Source of the DNA: Gammaproteobacteria bacterium
GTDB taxonomy: Bacteria > Pseudomonadota > Gammaproteobacteria > Steroidobacterales > Steroidobacteraceae
Reading direction: 5' to 3'
Length of the DNA: 64,000 bases
Assembly (NCBI GenBank): GCA_027366635.1
Contig: DAHXNE010000012.1
Span: forward strand, 1 to 64,000
Shown here in pieces: positions 1 through 8,017 of the stretch (its first letter is position 1; the number at the start of each line of letters is the position of its first letter). A program made the position numbers and the translations under genes. Under the pieces are notes generated by a model. That model made no database searches. It had not been told where the DNA came from and saw only the letters and a list, made by a program, of their open reading frames with translations.

Positions 1-458
1 CTAACAATCCGCAACGCGTTGCGCCTCCAGATCTGCCTCGCGCGCTCGAGCACGATCAGCATCTTGCCGAGTGGATTCGGCTCACGGAGCAGATCGAAGC
101 GGAGAAGAACGCACCGCCGGTGCTAGAGCTGACGCGGGAACGCGATGCGGAGCCGGCGAAGAAGAAGCGGGGACGGCCGAAGAAAAATGCCGAGGTTTCC
201 GGTCAATCTGACCAAAAACCTACCGAATTACCTAAGTCCAAAGGCGGCCGTCCTGAGGGTGGCGTCAGTCGGGCCGCTCGAGAGCTTCCAATTGCCGGCA
301 ACACGGAAGAAGCGCGGCGGAATACGGCCCGCCGCGCCCTGAAGGTCGCCAGCCTCACGCCTACGGTCCCGGGACGCCCGACTGGAATGCGTGCCACGCA
401 TCGGCGGGGCAGGCAGAGCCGGCGGCCTCGAGCCAGTAGGAGCGCTCCGATTGACTGA
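1..458 (+). CDS. C-terminal fragment of a ParB-like phage/plasmid protein (5' end outside window)
   Basis: The frame is open from the first bases of the window, so the start lies to the left. The visible part begins with a helical segment containing EHDQHLAEWIRLTEQI. A basic AT-hook-like stretch follows (KKKRGRPKK), then SKGGRPEGGVSRAARELPI and ARRALKVASLTP. In ParB/Srx-domain proteins of prophages and integrative elements, this composition follows the nuclease-like domain and forms the DNA-binding region. After about position 360 the frame stops resembling the family and runs as arginine-rich sequence over the 3' end of the convergent gene at 361-678. The natural C-terminus has therefore probably been lost at a junction near 360. 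It lies at the edge of a mobile element abutting a tRNA gene. Function beyond 'ParB-like' is inference. Confidence 0.6.
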   Translation, partial: NNPQRVAPPDLPRALEHDQHLAEWIRLTEQIEAEKNAPPVLELTRERDAEPAKKKRGRPKKNAEVSGQSDQKPTELPKSKGGRPEGGVSRAARELPIAGNTEEARRNTARRALKVASLTPTVPGRPTGMRATHRRGRQSRRPRASRSAPID

Positions 459-678
459 GGCCATTAAACCAGCTCATCCCGACCAGGGCGTCCGCCGGCG
501 ACACACGGACCGCGAGGGCCGGCTCAATGACCAGCACGCCCCGGTCCGCATCGTGGCGTCCGATGAGGCCAGCGCGGGCGAGGGCCTCAGAGAAGCGGAG
601 CAGGTTTACGGATCCGGCGATGACGGCCGGGACTTCAGACAGCGCCTCGGCGGGCGCGGTAATCTTGTGGGTAGCCAT
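361..678 (-). CDS. Small hypothetical phage-type protein (105 aa)
   Basis: The start is taken at the ATG at 678 (MATHKITAPAEAL), because the four codons upstream of it add nothing protein-like. The product is a soluble, compact protein of about 105 residues with no signal peptide or membrane segment and no motif I can name. Its composition is balanced and the codon third positions are GC-rich, as expected for real coding sequence here. It converges on and overlaps the truncated ParB-like frame by about 100 bp, which suggests one of the two has been altered by recombination. It sits between the tRNA-Ala 3' end and the ParB-like fragment, so it probably belongs to the integrated element. The function is unknown. 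Confidence 0.5.
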   Translation of the reverse strand: MATHKITAPAEALSEVPAVIAGSVNLLRFSEALARAGLIGRHDADRGVLVIEPALAVRVSPADALVGMSWFNGLSQSERSYWLEAAGSACPADAWHAFQSGVPGP

Positions 679-785
679 GTGACACCTCATGCGTGTGCGT
701 GGTGAGCCGCTCGGCCGTGGTGATGCACGGCTGGGCGGCGCTTTGGCAGCGGCCGAGCAAGGGAGTCGAGAGAGTATCCGCCAGT

Positions 786-805
786 TGCGTTTACTGTGCG
801 TTTAC
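786..805. repeat. 11-bp-phased direct repeat TGCGTTTAC near the tRNA 3' end
   Basis: TGCGTTTAC occurs at 786-794 and again at 797-805, exactly 11 bp (one helical turn) apart. The repeats lie about 50 bp from the 3' end of tRNA-Ala, on the element side. Phased short repeats at such a place are typical of integrase arm or excisionase binding sites, but they could equally be an operator for the small gene at 361-678. The repeat is directly visible; its role is inferred. Confidence 0.45.
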
Positions 806-851
806 GGTGGCTGAGGTTGTTAGGCGTCCGTGCCCAAGCCTTTGATTTTAT

Positions 852-927
<76 letters not shown>

Positions 928-941
928 GTGCAAGGGCCGCG

Positions 942-970
942 AGTTTAGCTATGATGCCGTAGGAAGCCAA
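942..970 (-). promoter_or_regulatory. Sigma-70 promoter for tRNA-Ala
   Basis: On the minus strand TTGGCT (970-965) and TAAACT (947-942) are separated by exactly 17 bp. A GC-rich discriminator lies between the -10 and the tRNA 5' end 14 bp downstream. This spacing and discriminator are typical of tRNA promoters under stringent control. The element lies just upstream of the Shine-Dalgarno of the divergent bcp gene. Confidence 0.65.
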
Positions 971-992
971 GACCATCCGCAGGAGCCGGCCC

Positions 993-1454
993 ATGCTCGC
1001 CATCGGCACGCGCGCCCCCGACTTCACCCTCCCCGATCAGCAAGACCGGCCGGTCACCCTGCTGCATCTGCTTGGCCCCGGTCCGCTCATCCTCTACTTC
1101 TACCCGGCCGACTTCACGGCCGGCTGCACCCGCGAGGCCTGCCAGATCCGCGATCTGTACCCGCAGATCGAGACCGCCGGGGTGCGGGTAGTGGGGGTGA
1201 GCCCGCAGAATCCGGCGAGCCATCGAGCGTTCAGCGAGAAATACCATCTGCCCTTCACACTGCTCGCGGACGAGGAGCACAGCGTGGCGGACTTGTACGG
1301 AGTCCGCGGTCCGTTTGGGCTCGGCGTGCGCCGGGCGACGTTTCTGATCGATTCCACCGGGATCATCCGGGATGCCGTCCGCGCCGATCTGCGCATCGCG
1401 GCACATGCCCGCTTCGTGCGCAAGGCCTTGGCGAGCCGGCGCACGGCCCAGTGA
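993..1454 (+). CDS. bcp: Peroxiredoxin, Bcp/PrxQ type
   Basis: This is a thiol peroxidase of the AhpC/TSA superfamily that reduces hydrogen peroxide and organic hydroperoxides in the cytoplasm. At 153 aa it has the usual Bcp length. The thioredoxin fold is intact, and the active-site segment FTAGCTREAC holds the peroxidatic Cys45. The resolving Cys50 is five residues later, the CxxxxC spacing of atypical 2-Cys PrxQ enzymes. The start at 993 follows AGGAG with a 7-nt spacer. It is a single gene, divergent from tRNA-Ala and convergent with the phosphatase-like gene at 1472-2047. Confidence 0.93.
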   Translation: MLAIGTRAPDFTLPDQQDRPVTLLHLLGPGPLILYFYPADFTAGCTREACQIRDLYPQIETAGVRVVGVSPQNPASHRAFSEKYHLPFTLLADEEHSVADLYGVRGPFGLGVRRATFLIDSTGIIRDAVRADLRIAAHARFVRKALASRRTAQ

Positions 1455-1471
1455 GTGATCCTGCGCGCCGG

Positions 1472-2047
1472 TCAGTTGCGCATCCGCAGGATCTTCGCCG
1501 CACCGTAACGCGGGATGCTCACGAGGTACATGTCACGCTCGGCCACCGTCGCGATGCGCTTGCCGCTGAGTGCGCGGATCAGAGCGGCGACGATCTGCCG
1601 GTTGCACACGACGAGCAGCGTACCCCCGGCGTCGTGGCCGAGAATCTCCCCGGCCATGTTGCGCGCCCGGCTGCGGACAAGGACGACGGGCTTCAGCCCG
1701 AGCAGTTGCGCCAGGGGCGCAGCAGTCTGCTTGGCGCGGCGCGTATCGCCGACGTAGATCGCATCCAGCCCCTCCCGGCCCGTGGCGGTCGCGAAACGCT
1801 GGGCGATCCGTTGTGCCTGCTGACCCCCCGAGGCCGACAGCGGCGGATTGGCGATCGAGCCGATCTGCCCGAGCGCCGCCGGCACGATGACCACCAGGGT
1901 ATTGCTCGCCGAAGCCCACAGCGCCACTCCCAAAGCGGCCAGCGCGACGGCCGCCAACAGGCCGAGCCACACCGGCGCCAGAAACGGCCGGTGGCGGCGG
2001 GTAATGGCGGGGGGATCGACGGCAGGCACTGTGGTTTGTGACGGCAT
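1472..2047 (-). CDS. Membrane-anchored histidine-phosphatase-like protein, probably catalytically dead
   Basis: The start is taken at the ATG at 2047, preceded by AGAG; a GTG at 2068 is possible. One transmembrane helix (about residues 22-45) precedes a domain with the layout of the histidine phosphatase (phosphoglycerate mutase) superfamily: a beta-strand VVIV, NPPLSASG, the segment IYVGDTRRAKQTAAPLA, and a final strand LLVV. The family's catalytic RH after the first strand is replaced by Pro56-Ala57. The second catalytic histidine, normally in a GH motif after LLVV, is replaced by Cys148-Asn149. The fold assignment is from pattern and the loss of catalysis is inferred from these substitutions. 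It may bind a phosphorylated ligand or protein at the inner membrane. No operon partner is evident. Confidence 0.7.
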   Translation of the reverse strand: MPSQTTVPAVDPPAITRRHRPFLAPVWLGLLAAVALAALGVALWASASNTLVVIVPAALGQIGSIANPPLSASGGQQAQRIAQRFATATGREGLDAIYVGDTRRAKQTAAPLAQLLGLKPVVLVRSRARNMAGEILGHDAGGTLLVVCNRQIVAALIRALSGKRIATVAERDMYLVSIPRYGAAKILRMRN

Positions 2048-2227
2048 CGTCTCTATCTGGATTTGCACCGCAGCACGATCGGTGAGCCGTGAAGTTGATC
2101 ACACTGGGCCCGCATTGTCACCTTTAGATTCACACCTGCAAGCCCGCTCCCGATACCAGAGTCAATTTCACAACGTCGAGTACCGACTGCTGGCGAGGAG
2201 GCGGCCGAGGAGTTAGCGAGGATTTCG

Positions 2228-3298
2228 ATGACTTCCGGTGGACACACAACTGTCATCAAGCGCGTGCTCGAGCGGCGGGTCCACGAGCCGGCGACCCCGG
2301 AAGACACGACCGCGACCGTTGCGGTGATGCTGCGCGTGCTGCCGGCGCCGCACGCCCTGCTCGCGATCCACGCCGACGCCACCCGCGCGCAGCTTGAGCT
2401 GCGCATTCACAAAGAAGTGCTGGATGTGGCGTGCTGCGCCGAGCACGAGGCGATCGCGCGTCTGCGCGAGCAATTCCGTCCACTGGTCATCACCGACAGC
2501 CTGGCGCTGATTCGCAGCATCCGCGCCGAGCATCTGCCGCGCGATCCGTTCATCCTGTACATCGCCCCGCTCGAGGCGCCCGAGGCAATCGAGACCGGGT
2601 TAAACGCCGGCGCCGATGATTGCCTGCCGCGCCACGCGAGCGAACCGCAGCTGACGGCGCGCCTCGGCACCGCGCGGCGCATTGCCGAGCTCGAGGAGGT
2701 GCTGCGCATCACGCTGATCGAGAACCGCGAGATCTCGACCACCGACGAGTTGACGCAGGTGGCGAGCCGGCGATTCTTCAGCAAGCACTTCCCCCGCGAG
2801 ATCGAGCGCGCGGGACGCTACCGGCGACCGCTGTCGCTCATTCTTTGCGACATCGACTTCTTCAAGCACATCAACGATACGCTGGGTCACGCCGGCGGCG
2901 ATGCGATTCTCAAGCAGTTCGGCATCCGCCTGCAGGACTGCCTGCGCCGCGGGGTGGACTGGGTGGCACGCCTCGGGGGGGAGGAGTTCGCCATCATCCT
3001 GCCGGAGAGCGCCTATGATCAGGCCCTCGATGCGGCGCGCCGCCTGCGCGCCGGCATTGCCGATTGTCCCTTTCCGGTCCAGGGCAAGAGGGTCGAGGTC
3101 ACCGCCAGCTTCGGCATGTGCAGCCTCGAGCAGGTGCCGCTCGGGGAGCGCAAGACGGCCGATCACATGCTGCGCGTTGCCGATGCGGCGCTCTATCGCA
3201 GCAAGTATGGCGGACGCAATCGGATCACGGCCGCGCTGCTGCCGATGACCTCCGTTCGCGCCACCCCGGACAGCCTGCACAAGTTCCTCACGCCCTGA
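2228..3298 (+). CDS. Diguanylate cyclase with degenerate receiver-like domain
   Basis: The C-terminal half (about residues 170-340) is a GGDEF domain that makes cyclic di-GMP from two GTP. The signature is GGEEF at 250-254, with CDIDFFKHINDTLGH upstream providing metal and nucleotide contacts. The product-inhibition I-site RxxD is intact (Arg241 to Asp244, five residues before GGEEF). The N-terminal part (about 35-150) resembles a response-regulator receiver, ending GADDCLPRHAS. The usual acidic pair and the conserved lysine of KPF are missing, so phosphorylation control is doubtful. A candidate acceptor, Asp90, remains in VITD. The start follows GAGGA with a short spacer. It is monocistronic. 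Confidence 0.9.
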   Translation: MTSGGHTTVIKRVLERRVHEPATPEDTTATVAVMLRVLPAPHALLAIHADATRAQLELRIHKEVLDVACCAEHEAIARLREQFRPLVITDSLALIRSIRAEHLPRDPFILYIAPLEAPEAIETGLNAGADDCLPRHASEPQLTARLGTARRIAELEEVLRITLIENREISTTDELTQVASRRFFSKHFPREIERAGRYRRPLSLILCDIDFFKHINDTLGHAGGDAILKQFGIRLQDCLRRGVDWVARLGGEEFAIILPESAYDQALDAARRLRAGIADCPFPVQGKRVEVTASFGMCSLEQVPLGERKTADHMLRVADAALYRSKYGGRNRITAALLPMTSVRATPDSLHKFLTP

Positions 3299-3393
3299 GC
3301 GTCGAGCCGCCCTCTACCCGAGGCGGGCCGCGGCGGCTCTGGTACCCTATGCCGTACCACACCGTGCCGTCGCCGGCTCACCGGGGATTCGCC

Positions 3394-4263
3394 GTGAGAA
3401 TTTTGTCGTACCTGCTGCCTTGGCAGTTCTCGCCGCTGGCCTGTGCCGTGTTCACGGTCACGCTCGTGCTGTATGTGCGCGGGCTGGTGGTCCTGCGGCG
3501 CAGCGCAGCGCCGGTGGGCCCCTGGCGCCCACTCGTTTTCTTCCTCGGCCTGGCGCTCAACTACGCGGTGCTGCAGACCTATTTCGATTACTTCGCCCAA
3601 CACATGTTCTGGGTTCACCGGCTGCAGCACTTGATCCTGCATCACGTCGGCCCGGCGCTGCTCGTGTTGTCCGCACCGGTATCCGTGCTGCGCGCCGGGC
3701 TGCCCGGGCCCGTATGGCGCGTTCTCAGCGCGAGCTGGGTACGCCGTCCGATCGGCTTGCTCTGGCGTGTGCTGCAGCATGAGCTGCTCGCCCCGGTCCT
3801 GTTCGTCGGACTCATTTACTTCTGGCTCACCCCCTCGGTCCAGTTCCTTGCGATGCTCAGCCAGCGGCTCTATCTGCTGATGAACTGGAGCATATTCATC
3901 GATGGCATTTTATTCTGGTGGATGATCCTGGCGCCTATCGAGGCCCAGGGCGCCGCGGCGGTGCCATACGGGCGCCGGGTCATCGTCCTGACCGCCGTCG
4001 CCCTCCCCCAGATCGTGCTCGGCGCCTACATCACGCTGTGTTCGAGGCCGCTCTACAGCATCTATGCGGTGTGCGGCCGAGCCTGGCACATCAGCCCGAT
4101 GCTCGATCAGCAGCTCGGGGGCCTGCTCACATGGATTCCGGGGGCCATGATGTCGGCGGTAGGCGTGCTGGTGATCCTGCACCACGTACTGCAGGCCGAC
4201 CGGCGCGCCCTGGTCCAGGCGCGCGCCCAAGCCGCCGATCCCCCGGCGGGAGTACCGGCATGA
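3394..4263 (+). CDS. ctaG: Cytochrome c oxidase assembly factor, Caa3-type CtaG family
   Basis: This polytopic membrane protein of about 289 aa has seven hydrophobic segments. It has the family features HMFWVHRLQHLILHHVGPAL (histidine-rich, probable metal contact) and LYLLMNWSIFIDGILFWWM. Caa3-type CtaG proteins help insert copper into haem-copper oxidases. The GTG at 3394 is chosen because it begins MRILSYLLPW directly at the first membrane helix and has GGGG seven bases upstream; an in-frame ATG at 3349 is the alternative. Its stop overlaps the start of the Sco1 gene by ATGA, so the two are translationally coupled. No oxidase subunit genes are within the window. Confidence 0.82.
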   Translation: MRILSYLLPWQFSPLACAVFTVTLVLYVRGLVVLRRSAAPVGPWRPLVFFLGLALNYAVLQTYFDYFAQHMFWVHRLQHLILHHVGPALLVLSAPVSVLRAGLPGPVWRVLSASWVRRPIGLLWRVLQHELLAPVLFVGLIYFWLTPSVQFLAMLSQRLYLLMNWSIFIDGILFWWMILAPIEAQGAAAVPYGRRVIVLTAVALPQIVLGAYITLCSRPLYSIYAVCGRAWHISPMLDQQLGGLLTWIPGAMMSAVGVLVILHHVLQADRRALVQARAQAADPPAGVPA

Positions 4264-4922
4264 ACCGCGCGCGGCTCGCTCGGGGCGGTGCGGCCCTCGG
4301 GATCGTGCTGGCGGTGATCGGCGGGCTGCTTGGCGCGGTCATCGGCTGCACGCAGCGGCAACTGCCCGGCCGCATGACCAACGTCGCCGGGCTGGTCGCG
4401 CCGCTGAAGTTCCATCTGACCGACCAGAACGGCGTACCGGTCAGCGCCGCCAGCTACCGCGGCGATGCGGTGCTGCTTTACTTCGGGTACACGCACTGCA
4501 CCGACGAATGCCCCACCACGCTCGCCACCCTCGCCAATGCCCTGCAGCGTCTGGGCCCGCAGGCAAATCTCGTGCGCGTGCTGTTCGTGACCGTCGACCC
4601 GCGACGCGACACCGAGCCGGTGCTGCGACGCTACGTGAGCGACTTCGGTCCGCAGTTCGTCGGATTGCGGGGCACCACGGCGCAGCTGACCCACATCATC
4701 AAGCGCTATCGGATCACGTACACCTACCAGAAGCCCTACCCGCATGGTGACTACCAGGTCGGTCACAGCAGCGCCGTATTCATCTTCGGTCCCGACGGTC
4801 GGGCACGACTGCTGGCGCAGAGCGGCGCGCCGGCCGGGATCATCGCGGCCGACCTGCGCGGATTGCTGCCGGCGCGCGCCGCGGTCGCTCGCGCGCACGG
4901 CGGCTCGCCAGCGGGCGCCTGA
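4260..4922 (+). CDS. SCO1/SenC/PrrC family copper chaperone lipoprotein
   Basis: This protein of 220 aa binds copper outside the inner membrane and delivers it to the CuA or CuB site of cytochrome oxidase, or acts as a thiol reductase. A lipoprotein signal ends at VIGC (Cys30). The thioredoxin-like domain carries the Sco metal-binding motif GYTHCTDECP with Cys80 and Cys84, and the third ligand His168 in VGHSS. It overlaps ctaG by 4 bp, which supports a joint role in oxidase copper-site assembly. The last 20 residues are alanine-rich and probably disordered. Confidence 0.9.
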   Translation: MNRARLARGGAALGIVLAVIGGLLGAVIGCTQRQLPGRMTNVAGLVAPLKFHLTDQNGVPVSAASYRGDAVLLYFGYTHCTDECPTTLATLANALQRLGPQANLVRVLFVTVDPRRDTEPVLRRYVSDFGPQFVGLRGTTAQLTHIIKRYRITYTYQKPYPHGDYQVGHSSAVFIFGPDGRARLLAQSGAPAGIIAADLRGLLPARAAVARAHGGSPAGA

Positions 4923-5009
4923 TTGGAGAAAGACTCGACTGCGCGGCGGCCGCGCCCCCGGTCCGGGCAATCCGCCTAACATCGTCACGACACCCATTCA
5001 GCCTTGGGA

Positions 5010-6302
5010 ATGACTCCCGACAGCCCGGCCGCCGTTTCCGACTCCTCCTCGGGCCTCGCCGCCACGTGGCAGTTGCTGCTTGGCATCGGTATCCTGATGC
5101 TCGGGTCGGGATTGCAGAGCACCGAGATCAGCCTGCGCGCCGTGCTCGCGGGCTTCAGCGTCCCGGTCATCGGCGTCGTGATGTCCTGCTACTATGCCGG
5201 CTATCTACTCGGCACCGCGACCGCGCCTCGCCTGGTGCTGCGGGTCGGTCACATCCGGGTGTTCGCCGCCCTGGCCGCCGTGGCCGCCGCGGCGATTCTG
5301 GTCCAGGGCCTGTTCGTTCAGCCGCTCACGTGGGCGCTGTTGCGTGCCGTGTCGGGACTGTGTTTCGCCGGCCTGTACGTCGTCGCCGAAAGCTGGCTGA
5401 ACGATCGGTCGAGCCGAGCCACACGCGGCACGCTGCTCGCGATCTACATGGTCGTGCTGTACATCGGCCTCGGGAGCGCGCAATTCCTGCTCATCGCGGC
5501 CAACCCCGCCACCACCCGGCCCTTCATGCTCGCGGCGGTGATGATTTCCCTCGCGCTGGTGCCGATCGCGCTCTCGGCGAACCGTGCCCCCGAGATCGCC
5601 CTGCCGCGCAAGGTCAGCTACCGCGAGCTCTACCGGAACTCCCCGCTCGGCATGGTGGCGGTGACGATGGCCGGCATGATCACGGCATGCGTCTACACCA
5701 TGGGCCCGGTCTACGCGCAGCGCATCGGACTCGGCACCACCGGGGTCGCCACGTTCATGGGCATCAGCATTCTCGCGGCGGTGGTGGGTCAGTATCCGAT
5801 CGGCCGCCTCTCCGACCGCCTCGACCGGCGGACCGTGATTGCCGCGGTGTGCGTCATCGCGGCGCTCAGCGGCGCGGTGCTCGTGATCGTGCATGATCCG
5901 TCCCGGCTGCTGTTCTACGCCACGACCGCGCTGTTCAGCGCCACGGCCTTCACGCTCTACTCCCTCGGCGTATCACATGTGAATGATCAGCTCGAGCCGA
6001 CACAGATGGTGGCCGCGAGCAGCGCCCTGCTGAGCCTGAATGGGCTCGGAGCGGTGATCAGCCCCATCCTGCTCGGGACCCTCATCGCCCGCTTCGGCCC
6101 GCCGGCTTACTTCGCGACCCTCGCCGGCCTGGCTGTCGTGCTCAGCGCGTTCGCTCTGTGGCGCAAGCGGCGCCGCGAGCCCGTCGACGCCGACATGAAG
6201 GGCGTATATATCGCCGCCGGGCCCCAGGGACTGGTCACCCGGATCGCCGCGAACTCGCTCGTCCCGCCCTCGCCCGACCCATCGGAAAAAGCGCCCGGGT
6301 GA
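5010..6302 (+). CDS. MFS transporter, YcaD-like
   Basis: A 12-helix major facilitator superfamily permease of about 430 aa. Helices 1 and 2 contain the RAVLAGFSVPVIGVVMSCYY region typical of YcaD/CynX-like members. The cytoplasmic loop after helix 8 has the MFS A-like motif GRLSDRLDRR. A hydrophilic tail of about 45 residues follows the last helix. The ATG at 5010 is preferred over the TTG two codons upstream. The substrate cannot be deduced. It stands alone after the ctaG-sco pair. Confidence 0.85.
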   Translation: MTPDSPAAVSDSSSGLAATWQLLLGIGILMLGSGLQSTEISLRAVLAGFSVPVIGVVMSCYYAGYLLGTATAPRLVLRVGHIRVFAALAAVAAAAILVQGLFVQPLTWALLRAVSGLCFAGLYVVAESWLNDRSSRATRGTLLAIYMVVLYIGLGSAQFLLIAANPATTRPFMLAAVMISLALVPIALSANRAPEIALPRKVSYRELYRNSPLGMVAVTMAGMITACVYTMGPVYAQRIGLGTTGVATFMGISILAAVVGQYPIGRLSDRLDRRTVIAAVCVIAALSGAVLVIVHDPSRLLFYATTALFSATAFTLYSLGVSHVNDQLEPTQMVAASSALLSLNGLGAVISPILLGTLIARFGPPAYFATLAGLAVVLSAFALWRKRRREPVDADMKGVYIAAGPQGLVTRIAANSLVPPSPDPSEKAPG

Positions 6303-6408
6303 CAGCCGGCGGCGTGCGGCCGAACCAGCCCGGTCCTGTGCCGAAAGCGGGATACGGTTCGCACCAAATGGCGCGCCGCGCGAGGCCGCAATTGGCTAAC
6401 ATTATCGC

Positions 6409-6921
6409 ATGCCTTCACTGAAATCCCTGCGCAGGCCCGCGGCCCTGCTGTGCGCCGCGCTCGCGCTCTTTACCTTGCCTCGCGCCTCGCACGCCGACAC
6501 GCAGCGCTGGAGCACTCCGGTCGGCCTGTGGGCGCCGATCGACAAGGGCACCGGCAAGCCGCTCGGGCTGATCTCGATCTTCGAGGATCATGGCCTCTAC
6601 TACGGGCGTATCGAGCCGACCTCCGCCCACGATCACAGCGCTGCCCGGTGCACCCGGTGCACGGGCAGCCGGCACGATCAGCCGATCATCGGTCTGATTC
6701 TGATGCGCCATCTGCGCTACAAGGACGGGCATTACGTCGGCGGGGACATCGTCGATCCGAATACCGGGCGCGTGTATGACTGCGAGCTGCGCCTGATCGA
6801 CGGCGGCCGCAAGCTGGTGATGCGGGGGTATATCGGTATCCCGTTGTTCGGCCTCTCACAGGTCTGGCATCGCGTCGAGGGCACTCCCGGCGGGCCCCTG
6901 CGGCTCGCCGGCGGCCCTTAA
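6409..6921 (+). CDS. DUF2147 family exported protein
   Basis: The 170-aa product starts with a clear Sec signal peptide (basic N-terminus, hydrophobic core, cleavage near SHA-DT at residue 29). A DUF2147 domain follows: the opening VGLWAPIDKGTGKPLGLISI, the central YKDGHYVGGDIVDPNTGRVYDCEL and the closing LVMRGYIGIPLFGLSQVWHRV. The domain is found in many proteobacterial periplasmic proteins of unknown biochemical role. A local CTRCTG insertion with two cysteines follows the first strand. No operon partner is evident. Confidence 0.85.
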   Translation: MPSLKSLRRPAALLCAALALFTLPRASHADTQRWSTPVGLWAPIDKGTGKPLGLISIFEDHGLYYGRIEPTSAHDHSAARCTRCTGSRHDQPIIGLILMRHLRYKDGHYVGGDIVDPNTGRVYDCELRLIDGGRKLVMRGYIGIPLFGLSQVWHRVEGTPGGPLRLAGGP

Positions 6922-7201
6922 TAGTTTCCCATCGACCGGCCGGTCGACCCCGAGCCCTGAAGCATCACGAAGGCACAGGGAGGTGCCCCGCCGCCGCAGG
7001 TAGCGGACGTTGCGGCAAAAACCACGCTTTTTGGCGCAACGGCGCTGGGCGGGGCGGCAGACCCAATCCAGCCCTTCTAAGGAGCTCCGTAGGTCGTTTC
7101 GAGGCTTGAGCGTTGCGCTCCGCGCCTGTACTGTGCGGCGCAGCACCCTCGTCCCAGGTTGATCGGCGCGGGCGCACCCTCATCGGCGAGCGGCGCAGAG
7201 C
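6922..7201. other. Intergenic stretch with 16-bp palindrome, no gene seen
   Basis: This 280-bp gap contains the perfect palindrome TCGACCGGCCGGTCGA at 6932-6947, just after the DUF2147 stop. It lacks a following T-run, so it is not a canonical intrinsic terminator. Frames through the gap have no start context or protein-like composition. A promoter for the exonuclease gene is expected here, but I cannot pick one with confidence. Confidence 0.5.
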
Positions 7202-8008
7202 ATGACGACAATCTACTCATGGAACGTCAACGGCATCCGTGCCGTTACCCGCAAAGGCACATTGCAGACCTTCATCCGCGCGCATCAACCCGACATCCTG
7301 TGTCTGCAGGAGACCAAGGCCGAGCGCGGCCAGGCCGATATCGACCTCCACGGGCACGGGTACCATGAGTTCTGGAACTCGGCGCAGAAGAAAGGTTACT
7401 CGGGCACGGCGATCTTCAGCCGCGGCGAGCCGCTGTCGGTGGTCAACGGCTTCCCGGCGGCGATCGCGCAGCAGTACAGCTTCACCGATCAGGACGGGCG
7501 CGACAGCCTGACCGAGGGTCGGGTGATCACCGCCGAGTACGCGAAGTTCTACGTGGTCACCGTGTACACCCCGAACGCCAAGGACGATCTCAGCCGGCTC
7601 GAGCTGCGCCACCGGCACTGGGATCCGGCCTGCCTCGCGCACTGCCGAGCGCTCGCGAAGCACAAGCCGGTCGTCTTTTGCGGCGATCTGAACGTGGCGC
7701 ACACCGAGTTCGATCTGGCCAATCCCGGCCCCAACCGCGGCAAGAAGGGCTTCACGGACGAGGAGCGCGCAGGCTTTCAGAGCTTCATCGACACCGGGTT
7801 CATCGACACCTTTCGCCTGTTCAAGCAGGGCAACGGCTACTACACCTGGTGGAGCCACTTCGCCGACTCGCGCGCCCGCAACGTCGGGTGGAGAATCGAC
7901 TACGTGCTGGTCTCCGGGAGCCTGCGCAAAGCGGTCAAAGCCGCCGCGATCCACCCCGACGTCCTTGGCAGCGATCACTGCCCGGTCAGCATCACCCTCG
8001 CGGCCTGA
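7202..8008 (+). CDS. xth: Exodeoxyribonuclease III / AP endonuclease
   Basis: A 268-aa member of the EEP superfamily. It cleaves DNA 5' of abasic sites and has 3'-5' exonuclease and 3'-phosphodiesterase activity in base excision repair. All motifs are present in order: WNVNGIRA near the N-terminus, LQETK with metal-binding Glu37, GDLNVAH with Asp162 and Asn164, WRIDYVLVS, and the catalytic pair Asp258-His259 in GSDHCPV. Length is normal for XthA/ExoA. It is monocistronic and convergent with the TPR lipoprotein gene. Confidence 0.95.
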   Translation: MTTIYSWNVNGIRAVTRKGTLQTFIRAHQPDILCLQETKAERGQADIDLHGHGYHEFWNSAQKKGYSGTAIFSRGEPLSVVNGFPAAIAQQYSFTDQDGRDSLTEGRVITAEYAKFYVVTVYTPNAKDDLSRLELRHRHWDPACLAHCRALAKHKPVVFCGDLNVAHTEFDLANPGPNRGKKGFTDEERAGFQSFIDTGFIDTFRLFKQGNGYYTWWSHFADSRARNVGWRIDYVLVSGSLRKAVKAAAIHPDVLGSDHCPVSITLAA

Positions 8009-8017
8009 GCGGCCGGC

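Noticed and set aside
6932-6947. 16-bp palindrome as an intrinsic terminator
   Set aside because: No U-tract follows on either strand, so I list it only as a palindrome.
7005-7045. A/T-rich inverted-looking stretch (GGCAAAAACC and CTTTTTGGC) as a terminator or small RNA
   Set aside because: The arms do not pair well when the stem is drawn, and no transcript end is otherwise suggested.
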